DNA of 38,724 bases from an uncultured Tenacibaculum sp. (GCA_938041625.1 CALISK010000047.1:1-38724); one strand, 5' to 3'. Positions 10,451 to 22,215 are shown, numbered from the stretch's first letter. Made by a program: numbers and translations. The notes: generated by a model from the letters alone, not told the origin.

Positions 10451-11116
10451 TTACCAATGAATTAAAGGCAAACCTTTCTCTTTTAAAATGCTATTGGTCT
10501 TAGAAAAATGTTTATTACCAAACCAATATCCTCTATTTGCACTTAATGGCGATGGGTGGCCAGACTCTAAAACATGATGATTCTTCTTATCTATTTTAGC
10601 TCCTTTTTTCTTTGCATAACCTCCCCATAATAAGAAAACGACATCTTTCTTTTCTGACGAAATCTTACTAATTATAGCATTTGTAAATTGCTCCCATCCC
10701 TTTTTTTGATGACTTCCTGCTTCATGTGCTCTAACTGTTAAAGTTGCATTTAATAATAATATTCCTTGTTTTGCCCAACGCGATAAATCTCCAGAAATTG
10801 GATATGGAATATTTAAATCAGTTTCTAATTCTTTAAAAATATTAACCAAAGATGGTGGATGTTTTACTTCATCTTGTACAGAAAAACATAAACCATTAGC
10901 CTGACCTTCTCCATGGTAGGGGTCTTGACCAATAATCACCACTTTTAGATCATTAAAACCACAAAAATCAAAAGCAGAAAAAATATTTTCAGTCACAGGA
11001 TAACAAGTATTATTTTGATATTCTTCTTTTACAAACTCAGTTAAATTTAGAAAATAATCTTTTTCAAATTCTGATTGTAAAATATGTTTCCAATTATTAT
11101 TAATAGTCCTCTTCAT
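10451..11116 (-). CDS. ung: uracil-DNA glycosylase (family 1)
   Basis: VVIIGQDPYHGEGQANGLCFSV and ESGHPSPLSANRGYWFGNKHFSKTN. Confidence 0.98.
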   Translation of the reverse strand: MKRTINNNWKHILQSEFEKDYFLNLTEFVKEEYQNNTCYPVTENIFSAFDFCGFNDLKVVIIGQDPYHGEGQANGLCFSVQDEVKHPPSLVNIFKELETDLNIPYPISGDLSRWAKQGILLLNATLTVRAHEAGSHQKKGWEQFTNAIISKISSEKKDVVFLLWGGYAKKKGAKIDKKNHHVLESGHPSPLSANRGYWFGNKHFSKTNSILKEKGLPLIHW

Positions 11117-11334
11117 TTAAAAAAACTCTTTTATAAATCAAAGATACTTTTTTAATTAAAACAGTTCCTCTTATCAAACCTTTACTTCTTTAAATGAACC
11201 TTCAATTTTCATGTTGCATGTAATAAGTTTGTTTTACATAATTAGGGTAATATAATAATACAAAGTATTACTACTTGATTATAATATTTAATAATCCTCT
11301 TGTTAATTTTCAATCATTTAAATTTAAAACTATC

Positions 11335-14300
11335 ATGAAGACAATGCATTATTTACATTATTTCTTAAACAGATTTAACACTTTTAAGAGGAGTATTTTC
11401 TTCTTATTTTCTATTATTATTATTCCATACCAATTAACAGCACAAACTAACATATCTAATACAGTTACTATAGGTAACCACAATATGTACAAGTCTGCAA
11501 ATGTAGATTCTATAAAAACTGGAGCTCTTTTTAATTATAAGTTACATTTAACTATTTATGGAGATGGTAGTACTATAAACTTAACAGACTTACTGCCGCC
11601 TGATATAGAGTTTGTTGGTAATGTTCAACAAGAATTAAGAATTGAACCAGCAATCGCATTTACGACAATCAACAAATCGGTTGTTAATAATTTAGTTACT
11701 GTTTCTTTAACTCCTTTATCTGATGGAAGTAGTACTTATGTCGAAATTTTTATCCCAGTCCGTTTTAAAGGAGGAGTAACACCAGATGGTACCCTTGCTA
11801 TTAATACAGCTACCATGTCTATTAATAATCAATCAGTAACTACAAACCCAATTAATGTAGAAGCTATTGCTAAGTTAAATTGGGAGATTAAAAAAGAGAT
11901 TGTTTCTCCTACAGACAAAGATGCTGATGGTAATTGGATTATTTCACCTACTGGAGGGACAGCTAGATTTAAAATTACCATTGCAGAAAAATCTCCACAT
12001 TCTAATATTGGTGTTTTAAATCTATCAAACATACAAATATTAGATATACCGCAACCCTCTAATGTTACAATGAGTCTTGCTGGCGCATCAGGTAATGATA
12101 TTTATCCTACTGGAGTAAATTTAACAAATTCAACTTTTACAATACTCGATCCTCTAAAGTCATTAGATGCTACATTAACAAATAGTCAATTTTTTCTCTA
12201 TGTAGATATAACATATCCATCTAACTTAGCATTAGGTACTTGTTTTGGGAATGTTGCCGAAATTACAGCTGATTACCCTTCTCTAACGACAAATAACACC
12301 TTTACCGCTAGTAGTATTGCTTCTGGAAATAACACAAATTGCGTTACTGTAAGTAACTATTGTATTACCAATAATTGTAATCCTCCAACTTACAATTACA
12401 ATACTTATTTTAGAAAAAATTTAGCAATGCCTAATAAAACTATTGGCTGTAAAGGAGAATACTCATTAACTTTTCAAAATCAATCTAGTACTAACACAAA
12501 CATACTTAATTATTCAATCACAGATCAAATACCTCCAGGTATTACAGTTACTTATGTTAAATGGGAGTCAACTAATGGCTCAATACTTAACGCACTTCAA
12601 CAAACAGGTAACTATTACTTCAATGGAGCGCTACAAGGCTCCTTTACAAATTCTACCGGAGGCTCATTATATACAATTAATAACACTCCCAATGTAAATT
12701 CTATATCTTCTATTAAATTTGAAGTGAACTCTACTTTAATTAAATATAGGGCAATTAAACTTAAAATAGGCTTTATCATAAATAGTAATGTTACAACTAA
12801 TACTCTTATTAATAATACTGCTAATATTGAATATAACTTCGCAAATAACCCGAATTCAATTACAAAAACATCTAGTGCTAACTTTAGAGTAAAAGAATCA
12901 AAACCTGAAATATGTGTTGCTAAATTTGTTTGTCAAGGGAATGATGAATATTATAACCCCGGAGATATTATCAGATATAAGTTAGCTATTACAAATAAAG
13001 GTTCTTCTGCTTTAAACAATGCTATTATTACCGATCTATTAGATCCAAATTTCACATATCTTCCTGGTAGTGCGCAATACTATTCTACGACCAGTTCTTT
13101 TACAGGATGCTCCCCAACTATTACTGGAAATATACAAAATTGGGCGGTTACAGAAAATATTTCAAATATCCCTTCAGGAACACAATTAACTTGGACTATT
13201 CCTTCTATAGGATCTAATTGTAATTCTTTGCAAACATTTAATTGTACTACAAGTTCAACTGCTGGTTATGAAAAAAACTACATAGAATTTGATGTAAAAA
13301 TAAACGACAATGCTCCTCCTGGGTTGTACAAAAATAAGTTTACTGTTAATGGAGATGAAATTAACTCAGAAGTTACCTCTAATAACACTAGAGTGAATGT
13401 TAAAGAATTAGCTGGTATTTCTGTAATAAAACTACAAAGTTTAGATAATGGTACTACTTGGACTAACTCTACCACTACTCCTAATGTACTACCAGGTCAA
13501 GATATTCTTTACCGATTAAATATAAAAAATATAGGGAATTTAGAATTCAAAAATTTAGTAATAACAGACCCTTTACCAAATGTTGTATATGCTGGTGCTA
13601 TCAATTTAAATAATAATGCCAGTAATTTTAATACCCCTTCTTTTAATAATGGTACAATTACAATTTCTTCCTTACCAAATTATATCTTTTTAAATGGAGA
13701 TGAAATTAATATAGATGTCCCCGTTACTGTAGCTACTGATGCTCAAAACAATAGTGAAATATGTAATAGTTTTACTTTAACAGGCGTAGATCAATACAAT
13801 AGAGGAGCTCCTATTTACTTATCTCCTGCTAGTGTTTGTGCTACTATAAAAGATAATTGTCCTGGTATAGATAATGCTGCACAAACTGACACCGATGATG
13901 ATGGTGTTGGAGATGCTTGTGATAATTGTTTAATGGCTATAAATCCTAATCAACTAGATACAGACGGAGATGGTATCGGTGATGCTTGTGACAATTGTCC
14001 TACTACAGCTAATGAAGACCAGTTAGATACAGATGGAGACAGTATTGCTGATGCTTGTGATAATTGCCCTAATATAGCTAACAAAGATCAATTAGATACC
14101 GATGGTGATGGCATTGGTGATACTTGTCAATTAGATGATGATTGTTTCACTTTCGATACAGATTATGAAAAAGAAAATTGGCTAAACGATAGTTTAAGAG
14201 ATCTTAATTTTGAAACCGATACTAATCAAGGAAACTATATTTCGTTTGTAAATAATGAAAAAGAGTCTAGTCTTATTAATCATAAAGATTTTGCAGGTGA

Positions 14301-16212
14301 TTGGTTAGCAAATTATCCTGGTAATTGTATGTGTTTTGATTTTAAAGTAGATTATAAAGAAACTGGTAATAACAATATTGGTACTGCACCCAAATTAACA
14401 ATTTATACAGGAAGCACTATAAATACTATTTCACAATTAACAACTAGGTTAAGAGCCGTATTTGTTGGTCATACTACAAATCAAACACTTCCAGATAATG
14501 TTTGGAAAAACTATTGCCTACCTATTGATGAAGCAAGAAATGATGCAACCCCTAGTAATAACTTAGGTGGTTGGCAACTATTTGATGCTAATAGCACTAC
14601 GCAATTAACAGGTTCTTCAGCAGTAAATGCTTGGAATCAATTAATTATAGATGTAACAGGTATTTTATTTGACTCTGAATATGATGGCTCTGCCACAGAA
14701 GTTATCAGTTTAGATAACTTTTGTGCTACTGAATGTGATATTATTCCTTGTAAAGATGAAAAAGATACTGATAATGATGGTATTGGTGATGATTGTGATA
14801 ATTGTCCGGAAGCTTATAATCCAGACCAACAAGATTATGACGATGACGGTATTGGTGACGAATGTGATAACTGTAAAGAGGTTTCTAATAATAATCAATT
14901 AGATACTGATGCAGATGGTATTGGTGATGCTTGTGATCTTACTCCATGTGGAGAAATAGATAGCGATGGTGATGGCATATTTGATTTATGTGATAACTGC
15001 CCAGAGAAACCAAATAAAGAACAAATAGATACTGATGGAGACGGTATTGGTGATGCTTGTGATTCTCCTTGTGGAAATATAGATACTGATAATGATGGTA
15101 TATTTGATTTGTGTGATAATTGCCCTGACAAACCAAATGAAGACCAACTAGATACCGATGGTGATGGTATTGGTGATGCTTGTGATACTGACTGTAATGG
15201 TACTCTAGATTCTGATGGTGATGGCGTTCCTGATGTTTGCGATAATTGTCCTCAACATGCAAACCCAAATCAAGAAGATGCCGATAATAATGGTATTGGA
15301 GACTCTTGTGAACCTTGTATTATAGATAATATTTGTATTGGAAACGGTAGAGATTCAGATAATGATGGTATAGATGATAATTGTGACAATTGCCCTAAAA
15401 TTGCAAATTCGAATCAATTAGATACCGATAATGATGGTATTGGAGATATTTGTGATCCTGTAGAACCTCTTTGTTGTGTTATTATGACTGATTTAAACGA
15501 TTATAATTATGACATTTATGAAGACACAGGTGTTATACTTGTAAATGACAGTTATACATTTACTGTAGCTACTGAAACTGTAAAAGAAGTTAAAATTAAC
15601 TTAGTATATGCTGATATTGAAGAAAGTAACAAAGGTAAAACTCAAGATGCCTCTAAAATTAGTTTAGTTCCTAGTAAAAGTACTATCTCTGGTAACAAAA
15701 TGATTTTACAAACCCATGCTTATAGTAATAAAAATAGTGAAAATTCAATTTTTAATGAACTCTCATGGTTTTCTGAAAATGGGGAAGATTATAATAAAGA
15801 AGGAAAATTAAATGTAGCCTATAATTTACCTTATAGAAAAGACTGTAATAATTGTACTTATTTAGCTACTTTATATTTTAAACTTTCTATCCTTAATAAA
15901 AATGGAGATTATAAAGAGGAACTTATTTTAAGAAAAGTTGAAATAAAGAACAATAAAATCTTATCTATCAATAATCAAAATAATAAACAATCGTTTTTAA
16001 TCTATCCTAATCCAGCTAAAGATTACATTAACATACATAGCCAAAAAATCGGTGAAACAGTTTTATATGATATTAATGGTAAAGAATTAAAAAAGTTTAA
16101 AATTAAATCGGGTCACAATAAAATAGACGTAACTAACTTACCTAAAGGTATTTACATCTTAAAAACTATTAGTGGTGAATTAAGAAAAACAGCCAAAGTT
16201 ATTATTGAATAA
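11335..16212 (+). CDS. large secreted/cell-surface protein: DUF11-like repeats, thrombospondin type-3 repeats, internal CBM/laminin-B-like module, C-terminal T9SS type A sorting domain
   Basis: ATG 11335 gives signal peptide [37 protein letters not shown] (track ORF begins at TTG 11275); repeated [16 protein letters not shown]-terminal [14 protein letters not shown]...[16 protein letters not shown]. Confidence 0.9.
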   Translation: MKTMHYLHYFLNRFNTFKRSIFFLFSIIIIPYQLTAQTNISNTVTIGNHNMYKSANVDSIKTGALFNYKLHLTIYGDGSTINLTDLLPPDIEFVGNVQQELRIEPAIAFTTINKSVVNNLVTVSLTPLSDGSSTYVEIFIPVRFKGGVTPDGTLAINTATMSINNQSVTTNPINVEAIAKLNWEIKKEIVSPTDKDADGNWIISPTGGTARFKITIAEKSPHSNIGVLNLSNIQILDIPQPSNVTMSLAGASGNDIYPTGVNLTNSTFTILDPLKSLDATLTNSQFFLYVDITYPSNLALGTCFGNVAEITADYPSLTTNNTFTASSIASGNNTNCVTVSNYCITNNCNPPTYNYNTYFRKNLAMPNKTIGCKGEYSLTFQNQSSTNTNILNYSITDQIPPGITVTYVKWESTNGSILNALQQTGNYYFNGALQGSFTNSTGGSLYTINNTPNVNSISSIKFEVNSTLIKYRAIKLKIGFIINSNVTTNTLINNTANIEYNFANNPNSITKTSSANFRVKESKPEICVAKFVCQGNDEYYNPGDIIRYKLAITNKGSSALNNAIITDLLDPNFTYLPGSAQYYSTTSSFTGCSPTITGNIQNWAVTENISNIPSGTQLTWTIPSIGSNCNSLQTFNCTTSSTAGYEKNYIEFDVKINDNAPPGLYKNKFTVNGDEINSEVTSNNTRVNVKELAGISVIKLQSLDNGTTWTNSTTTPNVLPGQDILYRLNIKNIGNLEFKNLVITDPLPNVVYAGAINLNNNASNFNTPSFNNGTITISSLPNYIFLNGDEINIDVPVTVATDAQNNSEICNSFTLTGVDQYNRGAPIYLSPASVCATIKDNCPGIDNAAQTDTDDDGVGDACDNCLMAINPNQLDTDGDGIGDACDNCPTTANEDQLDTDGDSIADACDNCPNIANKDQLDTDGDGIGDTCQLDDDCFTFDTDYEKENWLNDSLRDLNFETDTNQGNYISFVNNEKESSLINHKDFAGDWLANYPGNCMCFDFKVDYKETGNNNIGTAPKLTIYTGSTINTISQLTTRLRAVFVGHTTNQTLPDNVWKNYCLPIDEARNDATPSNNLGGWQLFDANSTTQLTGSSAVNAWNQLIIDVTGILFDSEYDGSATEVISLDNFCATECDIIPCKDEKDTDNDGIGDDCDNCPEAYNPDQQDYDDDGIGDECDNCKEVSNNNQLDTDADGIGDACDLTPCGEIDSDGDGIFDLCDNCPEKPNKEQIDTDGDGIGDACDSPCGNIDTDNDGIFDLCDNCPDKPNEDQLDTDGDGIGDACDTDCNGTLDSDGDGVPDVCDNCPQHANPNQEDADNNGIGDSCEPCIIDNICIGNGRDSDNDGIDDNCDNCPKIANSNQLDTDNDGIGDICDPVEPLCCVIMTDLNDYNYDIYEDTGVILVNDSYTFTVATETVKEVKINLVYADIEESNKGKTQDASKISLVPSKSTISGNKMILQTHAYSNKNSENSIFNELSWFSENGEDYNKEGKLNVAYNLPYRKDCNNCTYLATLYFKLSILNKNGDYKEELILRKVEIKNNKILSINNQNNKQSFLIYPNPAKDYINIHSQKIGETVLYDINGKELKKFKIKSGHNKIDVTNLPKGIYILKTISGELRKTAKVIIE
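13849..14121 (+). repeat. TSP3 repeat block 1 (4 units)
   Basis: [92 protein letters not shown]. Confidence 0.9.
14749..15460 (+). repeat. TSP3 repeat block 2
   Basis: [38 protein letters not shown]...[37 protein letters not shown]; tandem Asp-rich units. Confidence 0.9.
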
Positions 16213-16220
16213 TTAATTTT

Positions 16221-16257
16221 TTAACCTTTTGTTTTATTCTATAAAGCAGAAGGTTAA
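16221..16257. other. intercistronic 17-bp perfect hairpin (2 wobble pairs, 3-nt loop)
   Basis: TTAACCTTTTGTTTTAT-TCT-ATAAAGCAGAAGGTTAA between the T9SS protein stop and the histidine kinase start; no U-tract immediately 3' on the + strand. Confidence 0.75.
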
Positions 16258-16303
16258 ATATTAAAAAAATGAGAATCGTATATTTGAAAAAAGAACTTTT
16301 TTA

Positions 16304-19156
16304 TTGAAAACTATACAACTCCATATCTCTTTATTTTTCATATTGATATGGAGTTTTTCATATGCTCAAGTGTATGAAAATTACACTACAAAAAATGGTT
16401 TACCAAGTAATCATATTTATAGAATAACACAAGATTACCAAGGTTTTATTTGGATTATTACTAATAAAGGGATTTCTAAATTTGATGGCAAAAATTTTAA
16501 AAACTTCACTACAAAAGAAGGTTTGCCTTCTAATGATATTTGGCATATAGGAATTACTCCTGATAATAAAATTTGGTATTTTTCTAAGGCTAATAAATTA
16601 GGATACATCAAAAATGATAAAGTATTTGCATTTCCTTCAAAAAGAAATAAAGTATTATATCCAAGAAACATTTTACAAGCTAAAAATACAATTGGTTTTA
16701 ATGATGGCGATTTTTATTATACCTTAAAAGATACACTTTGGGAAACAACTCCTAATATCTTTAATTCTTCTGCTTTTATAAAGCAAAAAGTAATACATCC
16801 AATTATTAATTACCATAGTATCAATAAAAATAGGGATAGTATAATTTTGTATAAAAAAGAAACAAAAATAAAGTTTCCTGTAAAAAAAGAATTATTCCAA
16901 AAAATAACAGAACACGGTCAAATTAATGATAGTTTATACCTTCATATTTTTAAACATTTTTACATTATAGAAAATTTTAATTCTGAAAAAATAACCACTT
17001 TTTCTTTACCTAATTTATCTTACCATAATCTTAAACATTTAAGATATCATAATGTAAACAATCAAATTCAATTTACAGGAATGAACTTTGTTAGTTATTT
17101 AAGCACTCATGGAACATTAAAAAATACAATTCATGTTCCAAAAAAACTAAACTCCCATTTTTCATTTATAGATAAAACAGGTAATATTTGGTCGGCAACC
17201 TTTAATAAAGGTGTTTTTCTACTACCTAAAGAAAAGAAACATGTACAAATAATAGCAAAAGATAAAAAAATACAACAATTACAATTAATTAAAAATGATT
17301 TATATACTGGTATTTATAAAGAAGGTTTTTTTAAAATAAAAGACACGCTACAACTTATTATAAAAAATAATAGTTTTCAATATAGTATTAACGATATAGA
17401 TGATTTACAAATTACTTTTTTTTCTTCTGAACATGATATTCATCATTATAAAAACAAAAAAACAACTACTCTTAATATATTAAAAGAAACACCTAATGTA
17501 AACACTTTTGCACGTAAGTTAATTCGTTTTAAAGGAGATTTATATGGAAATAATAGTTTCGGAATTTGTAAAATTGAACAAAAAAAATTTACTACTAAAA
17601 AATCATATAAATTATTTGGTGTTTCTTCTTTTTCTAAAACAGGAACACAATTATTTACAGGTAATCAATCTGGATTATTTTTATTGAAAAATGATGAATT
17701 TATAAAATTGAACACACATTCATTATTTAAAAAACCAATACTATGTCAAAAACAGCTGAATAATAATTACGTTGTAGTAGGGACAGATGGTTACGGAGCA
17801 TATATTACAGATGGAAACATACATAAATTTATTAAAAACTCTAAAAACTATAGTGTACAAAATATTTTTATTGATAAAAGAAAAAACATTTGGTTAGCAA
17901 CAAATGAAGGTGTACACAAAGTTCAAAAGCAAAATAAAGAGTATAAAATTATTGAATCTTTTTATGAATCAGACGGGTTAACATCTAACAATATAAATTG
18001 TCTTGCAGTTAAAAACGATTCTCTTTATGCAGGTACAAATACAGGTATTTCTATTCTTCCTTTAAAGCAGTTCAAAACAAATCAACTTCAAGCTTTATAT
18101 ATAAAGTCGATAAAAAACGAAACACAAAACTTTAAAGGAGATACTATTACTTTTTCTTATAAAAATAACAACTTTATTTCCGTTTCTTTTGGAACAATTT
18201 ATTTTAATAATCAGCAAAATTTAAAGTATCAATATGCATTAAACCCTATTCAAAAAGAATGGATTGATACCAATACTCCAAACATTAACTTTACAGATTT
18301 AAAACCAAACACTTATTCTTTACACCTAAAAGTAATCAATCATCATAAAAGAGAATGTTTAAAAACTATTGTTATTCAAGTACTTCCACTTTGGTATCAA
18401 ACTTGGGTATTTAAAGTTTTTTTATCAGTGTTCTTTTTAATAATATTCTATTTAGTAAATAAATGGAATCAAAAACGTATTAAAAAAATAGCTATTCAAA
18501 AAATTAAAATTCAACAAAAATTAGCGGAACAAGAATTACATGCTTTACGGTCACAGATGAATCCTCATTTTGTTTTCAACTCTTTAAATGCGATACAATA
18601 TTATATAACCAAAAATGAAATAGATTTATCTGAAAAATATTTAGTTAAATTTTCAAGATTAATACGCATGTTTTTTGATTTTTCAGCAGAAAAAACCATT
18701 ACAATAGACCAAGAAATTAAATTATTAAAAGGATATTTAGAAATAGAAAAAATGCGTTTTGGTAACGAGTTTTTCTATCATTTTTTGATTGATAAGCCTA
18801 TAAAATCAAAATCAAAAATACCTACAATGCTATTACAACCTATTGTTGAAAATGCTGTTAATCATGGTGTTTTTCATAACAATAGAAAAGGAAATATCTA
18901 TATTACATTTACTTTTATAGACAAAAATACTTTTAAGGTAATTATAGAGGATGACGGTATTGGTATTCAAAAATCAGAAGAAATAAAAGCTACTTCCTTA
19001 AAAAAACATCATTCTAAATCAACAAAAATAATTAAGGAGAGAATCGATTTAATTAATCAATCAAAAGATTGGCATATTTCACAAGAAGTTATTGATTTAA
19101 CCCAACAAAATAAGAACGGTACAAAAGTTACTCTATCATTTAAAAAATTAATTTAA
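16304..19156 (+). CDS. LytS-type sensor histidine kinase with N-terminal two-component regulator propeller and Y_Y_Y domain
   Basis: YTTKNGLPSNHIYRITQDYQGFIWIITNKGISKFDGKNFKNFTTKEGLPSNDIW (Reg_prop repeats); HALRSQMNPHFVFNSLNAIQYYI (His_kinase family) and N-box QPIVENAVNHG; TTG start. Confidence 0.93.
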   Translation: MKTIQLHISLFFILIWSFSYAQVYENYTTKNGLPSNHIYRITQDYQGFIWIITNKGISKFDGKNFKNFTTKEGLPSNDIWHIGITPDNKIWYFSKANKLGYIKNDKVFAFPSKRNKVLYPRNILQAKNTIGFNDGDFYYTLKDTLWETTPNIFNSSAFIKQKVIHPIINYHSINKNRDSIILYKKETKIKFPVKKELFQKITEHGQINDSLYLHIFKHFYIIENFNSEKITTFSLPNLSYHNLKHLRYHNVNNQIQFTGMNFVSYLSTHGTLKNTIHVPKKLNSHFSFIDKTGNIWSATFNKGVFLLPKEKKHVQIIAKDKKIQQLQLIKNDLYTGIYKEGFFKIKDTLQLIIKNNSFQYSINDIDDLQITFFSSEHDIHHYKNKKTTTLNILKETPNVNTFARKLIRFKGDLYGNNSFGICKIEQKKFTTKKSYKLFGVSSFSKTGTQLFTGNQSGLFLLKNDEFIKLNTHSLFKKPILCQKQLNNNYVVVGTDGYGAYITDGNIHKFIKNSKNYSVQNIFIDKRKNIWLATNEGVHKVQKQNKEYKIIESFYESDGLTSNNINCLAVKNDSLYAGTNTGISILPLKQFKTNQLQALYIKSIKNETQNFKGDTITFSYKNNNFISVSFGTIYFNNQQNLKYQYALNPIQKEWIDTNTPNINFTDLKPNTYSLHLKVINHHKRECLKTIVIQVLPLWYQTWVFKVFLSVFFLIIFYLVNKWNQKRIKKIAIQKIKIQQKLAEQELHALRSQMNPHFVFNSLNAIQYYITKNEIDLSEKYLVKFSRLIRMFFDFSAEKTITIDQEIKLLKGYLEIEKMRFGNEFFYHFLIDKPIKSKSKIPTMLLQPIVENAVNHGVFHNNRKGNIYITFTFIDKNTFKVIIEDDGIGIQKSEEIKATSLKKHHSKSTKIIKERIDLINQSKDWHISQEVIDLTQQNKNGTKVTLSFKKLI

Positions 19157-19896
19157 TGCATATAAAAACTATTTTAGTAGATGACGAAGAAAATGCAATA
19201 AAGAGTTTACAATTAAAGCTTGAGCGCTTTTTTCCTGATATCAGTATAGAAAATACTTTTCAAAACCCTCAAGAAGCAGTAACGTTTATTAATAACAATA
19301 ACTTTGATATTCTTTTTTTAGATGTTGAAATGCCTGTGTTAAGTGGATTTGATGTTTTAGCACAAATAAAAAAACCTGATTTTGAAATTATTTTTATTAC
19401 TGCATATAATAATTATGCTATTGAAGCTTTTCAATATTGTGCTATTGGCTATATTTTAAAACCAATAGATAATGATGAGTTAAAAACGGTAATTAATAAT
19501 GTCTTAAAAAATATTTCTCAAAATGAACTTTCTCGAAAAAACAAAGCTTTATTAAATAGACTTATAGAAACAACTTCTAAGATAAACAAGCTTATAATAC
19601 CAACAAATAAAGGTTTATCATTTATTCCGTATAATGAAATTTTTCATATAGAAGGTTATGATGGTTATACTAAAATTCATTTAACTGACTCCTCTACAAT
19701 TATAAGCTCTTATAATATAGGTAAGTACGAAAAAATATTGTCCGATAACTTTTTTAAATGTCATAAATCTCATATTGTTAACCTACAAAAAATACGTGCT
19801 TTTGAAAATGAAGGTTATATTTTATTAGAGAATAAAAAAAGAATAGCAGTTTCTAAAAGCAAACGAAAAGAATTTATAGATTTGTTCTCAACATAA
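19156..19896 (+). CDS. LytTR family response regulator
   Basis: ILVDDEENAIKSLQLKLE, LFLDVEMPVLSGFDVLAQ, C-terminal LytTR FFKCHKSHIVNLQKI; start overlaps the kinase stop. Confidence 0.95.
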   Translation: MHIKTILVDDEENAIKSLQLKLERFFPDISIENTFQNPQEAVTFINNNNFDILFLDVEMPVLSGFDVLAQIKKPDFEIIFITAYNNYAIEAFQYCAIGYILKPIDNDELKTVINNVLKNISQNELSRKNKALLNRLIETTSKINKLIIPTNKGLSFIPYNEIFHIEGYDGYTKIHLTDSSTIISSYNIGKYEKILSDNFFKCHKSHIVNLQKIRAFENEGYILLENKKRIAVSKSKRKEFIDLFST

Positions 19897-19907
19897 AAAA
19901 TATTTTT

Positions 19908-22115
19908 TTGAGCATACAAATTTCAGAAAAAACATTGCAAGATTTAGAATTCTCAACAGTTTTAGAACAAGTTGCGACTTCTTGTATATCAGAATTAGGT
20001 AAAAAAGAAGTTTTAAAGATCTCCCCTATTCATAATGAAGAAGTTCTTTTTTTTGAACTTCAATTAGTAAACGAATACTTAGCCTCATTTGAAAACGAGA
20101 ACCGACTACCAAATCATGGTTTCGATAATATTACTGATTTTATTAAACGTTTGTCTATAGAAAATAGTTATTTAGATACAGATGCTTTTTTAAAAATTGC
20201 TACGGTTACTGAAACTGTAAATGAATTAAAGAAGTTTTTAAAAAAGTTTCAAGAATATTACCCTTCTCTTTTTAAATTAGGTGACCGTATTGAGTTTACG
20301 ACCTTTATATCTGATACTATTTTAAAAATAATTACCTCTTATGGTGAGGTTGCTGATAATGCTTCTCCTACACTTAAACAAATACGACGAAGTATAAATT
20401 CTGTTAGAGGTAAAATAGGAGAAAGTTTTTCTCGAGCATTAAGCAAAAATATTGCTAGTGGCTATTTAGATGATATTAAAGAATCTATTGTTGACAACCA
20501 ACGTGTATTAGCTGTTTTAGCAATGCACCGTAAAAAAGTAACTGGTAGTTTACTAGGAACTTCTAAATCGGGAAACATTGTTTATATAGCACCTCAAGCA
20601 ACTTTAACATATAGTAGAGAGTTACAAAATTTACTCTATGAAGAAAAGCAAGAAGTAATTAAAATTCTAAGGGCCTTATCTAATGAAATTCGTCCTCTAA
20701 TACCTTTACTTAATGAATATTTAACTTTTTTAACGCATTTAGATGCAATTGGAGCTAAAGCAAAGTATGCTACTGAAATTAATGGCTTATTACCTAATAT
20801 AACGAAAGAAAAAAAGATTTATTTACGAGATGCATATCATCCTGTTTTATGGAAAAAAAATGCAGATCAAGGTATACATACCATACCTCAAACTATAGAA
20901 CTTAATAATAAACAACAAATAATAGTTATCTCTGGTCCTAATGCAGGAGGTAAAAGTATTACTTTAAAAACGATTGGTTTATTACAAGTAATGCTACAAA
21001 GTGGTTTATTAATTCCTGTACATGAACGTAGTGAAACTTCTTTGTTTGGCTCAATTTTAACAGATATTGGAGATAATCAATCTATAGAAAATCAATTAAG
21101 CACCTACAGTTATCGATTAAAAAACATGCGTAATTTTTTAAGAAAATGCGATGAAAACACCTTATTTTTAATTGATGAATTTGGTACGGGTTCTGACCCT
21201 GAGTTAGGAGGAGCTTTAGCTGAAATATTTTTAGAAGAATTTTATCATAAAAAATCATTTGGAATTATTACCACGCATTATGCTAATTTAAAAGTATTGG
21301 CAAATGAATTAGAAAATGTTACCAATGCTAATATGCAATTTGATGAGCGTACTCTAGAACCAAAATATAAGTTATTTATAGGTCAGGCTGGTAGTTCTTT
21401 TACATTTGAAGTAGCTCAAAAAAATGGAATTCCGTATAGTATAATTAATAGAGCTAAAAAAAGAGTTGAAAACGAAAAAATACGTTTAGATAAAACAATT
21501 TCTAAACTTCAAAAAGAACGTAATCGACTTCAAAAAACTTCTGATACTTTAGAAAAACAAAAATCTAAAGGACGAGAGCATATAGAAAACCTACAAGAAA
21601 AAGAATTAAAAGTTCGAGAAAAATTAGAAGGATTTCAAGAATTATATGATAATAATCAGCGCATGCTGGGTATAGGTAGAAAATTGAATGAGTTATTAAA
21701 CAAGTACTTTCAAACTAATAATAAAAAAGAATTATCTGTTAACTTCTTTAAATGGGTAGCTGCAGAAAAAACAAAGTTTACTAAAAAGAATCCTCCAAAA
21801 AAGAAAACAAAAACTGAAAAAGTTCAAGAAAAAGAAATAGCAACAAAACAAAAAGCTGCTATTAAAAAGGTGGAAGCTGAAGTATTACAAAAAGTAATTA
21901 AAGTAAGAGAAGAAAAGCAAATAGAGGCTAAGAAAATTGCGAAAGCAAGATCTGAATATATTTTTAAAGTTGGAGATAGAGTTCGATTGATAGATGGAAA
22001 TTCTGTTGGCTCTATAGATAAAGTAGAAAAGAAAAATGTTTTTATTAACTATGGTGTATTTACTACCAAAGCATCTATTGAAAAAATTGAGTTAGTTGAA
22101 AAAGCAAAAAGTTGA
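19908..22115 (+). CDS. mutS2: endonuclease MutS2
   Basis: ISGPNAGGKSITLKTIGLLQVMLQSGLLIPV, LFLIDEFGTGSDPELGGALAE, TTHYANLK; TTG start, 12 nt after the response regulator. Confidence 0.93.
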   Translation: MSIQISEKTLQDLEFSTVLEQVATSCISELGKKEVLKISPIHNEEVLFFELQLVNEYLASFENENRLPNHGFDNITDFIKRLSIENSYLDTDAFLKIATVTETVNELKKFLKKFQEYYPSLFKLGDRIEFTTFISDTILKIITSYGEVADNASPTLKQIRRSINSVRGKIGESFSRALSKNIASGYLDDIKESIVDNQRVLAVLAMHRKKVTGSLLGTSKSGNIVYIAPQATLTYSRELQNLLYEEKQEVIKILRALSNEIRPLIPLLNEYLTFLTHLDAIGAKAKYATEINGLLPNITKEKKIYLRDAYHPVLWKKNADQGIHTIPQTIELNNKQQIIVISGPNAGGKSITLKTIGLLQVMLQSGLLIPVHERSETSLFGSILTDIGDNQSIENQLSTYSYRLKNMRNFLRKCDENTLFLIDEFGTGSDPELGGALAEIFLEEFYHKKSFGIITTHYANLKVLANELENVTNANMQFDERTLEPKYKLFIGQAGSSFTFEVAQKNGIPYSIINRAKKRVENEKIRLDKTISKLQKERNRLQKTSDTLEKQKSKGREHIENLQEKELKVREKLEGFQELYDNNQRMLGIGRKLNELLNKYFQTNNKKELSVNFFKWVAAEKTKFTKKNPPKKKTKTEKVQEKEIATKQKAAIKKVEAEVLQKVIKVREEKQIEAKKIAKARSEYIFKVGDRVRLIDGNSVGSIDKVEKKNVFINYGVFTTKASIEKIELVEKAKS

Positions 22116-22215
22116 GGAGTTGGATAATAATTTAGATTTATCGTTTTTAAGTATACTTTTAGCGTATTTCTTTAGTATTTATTAAAATCCTATTTTAGTT
22201 GAAAATTATATAGGG

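Noticed and set aside
11829-13475. Minus-strand ORFs 11829-12032 and 13278-13475 in the large surface protein
   Set aside because: Antisense to clear DUF11-like coding sequence; no motif
14710-15268. Antisense ORFs of 62, 78 and 109 aa in the TSP3 region
   Set aside because: Low-complexity His/Ser/Ile-rich translations are the reverse reading of Asp-codon repeats, an artefact of coding-strand periodicity
13849-15460. Regularly spaced repeats as CRISPR-like DNA
   Set aside because: Repeats are in-frame protein-level TSP3 units with diverged nucleotides and no spacer structure
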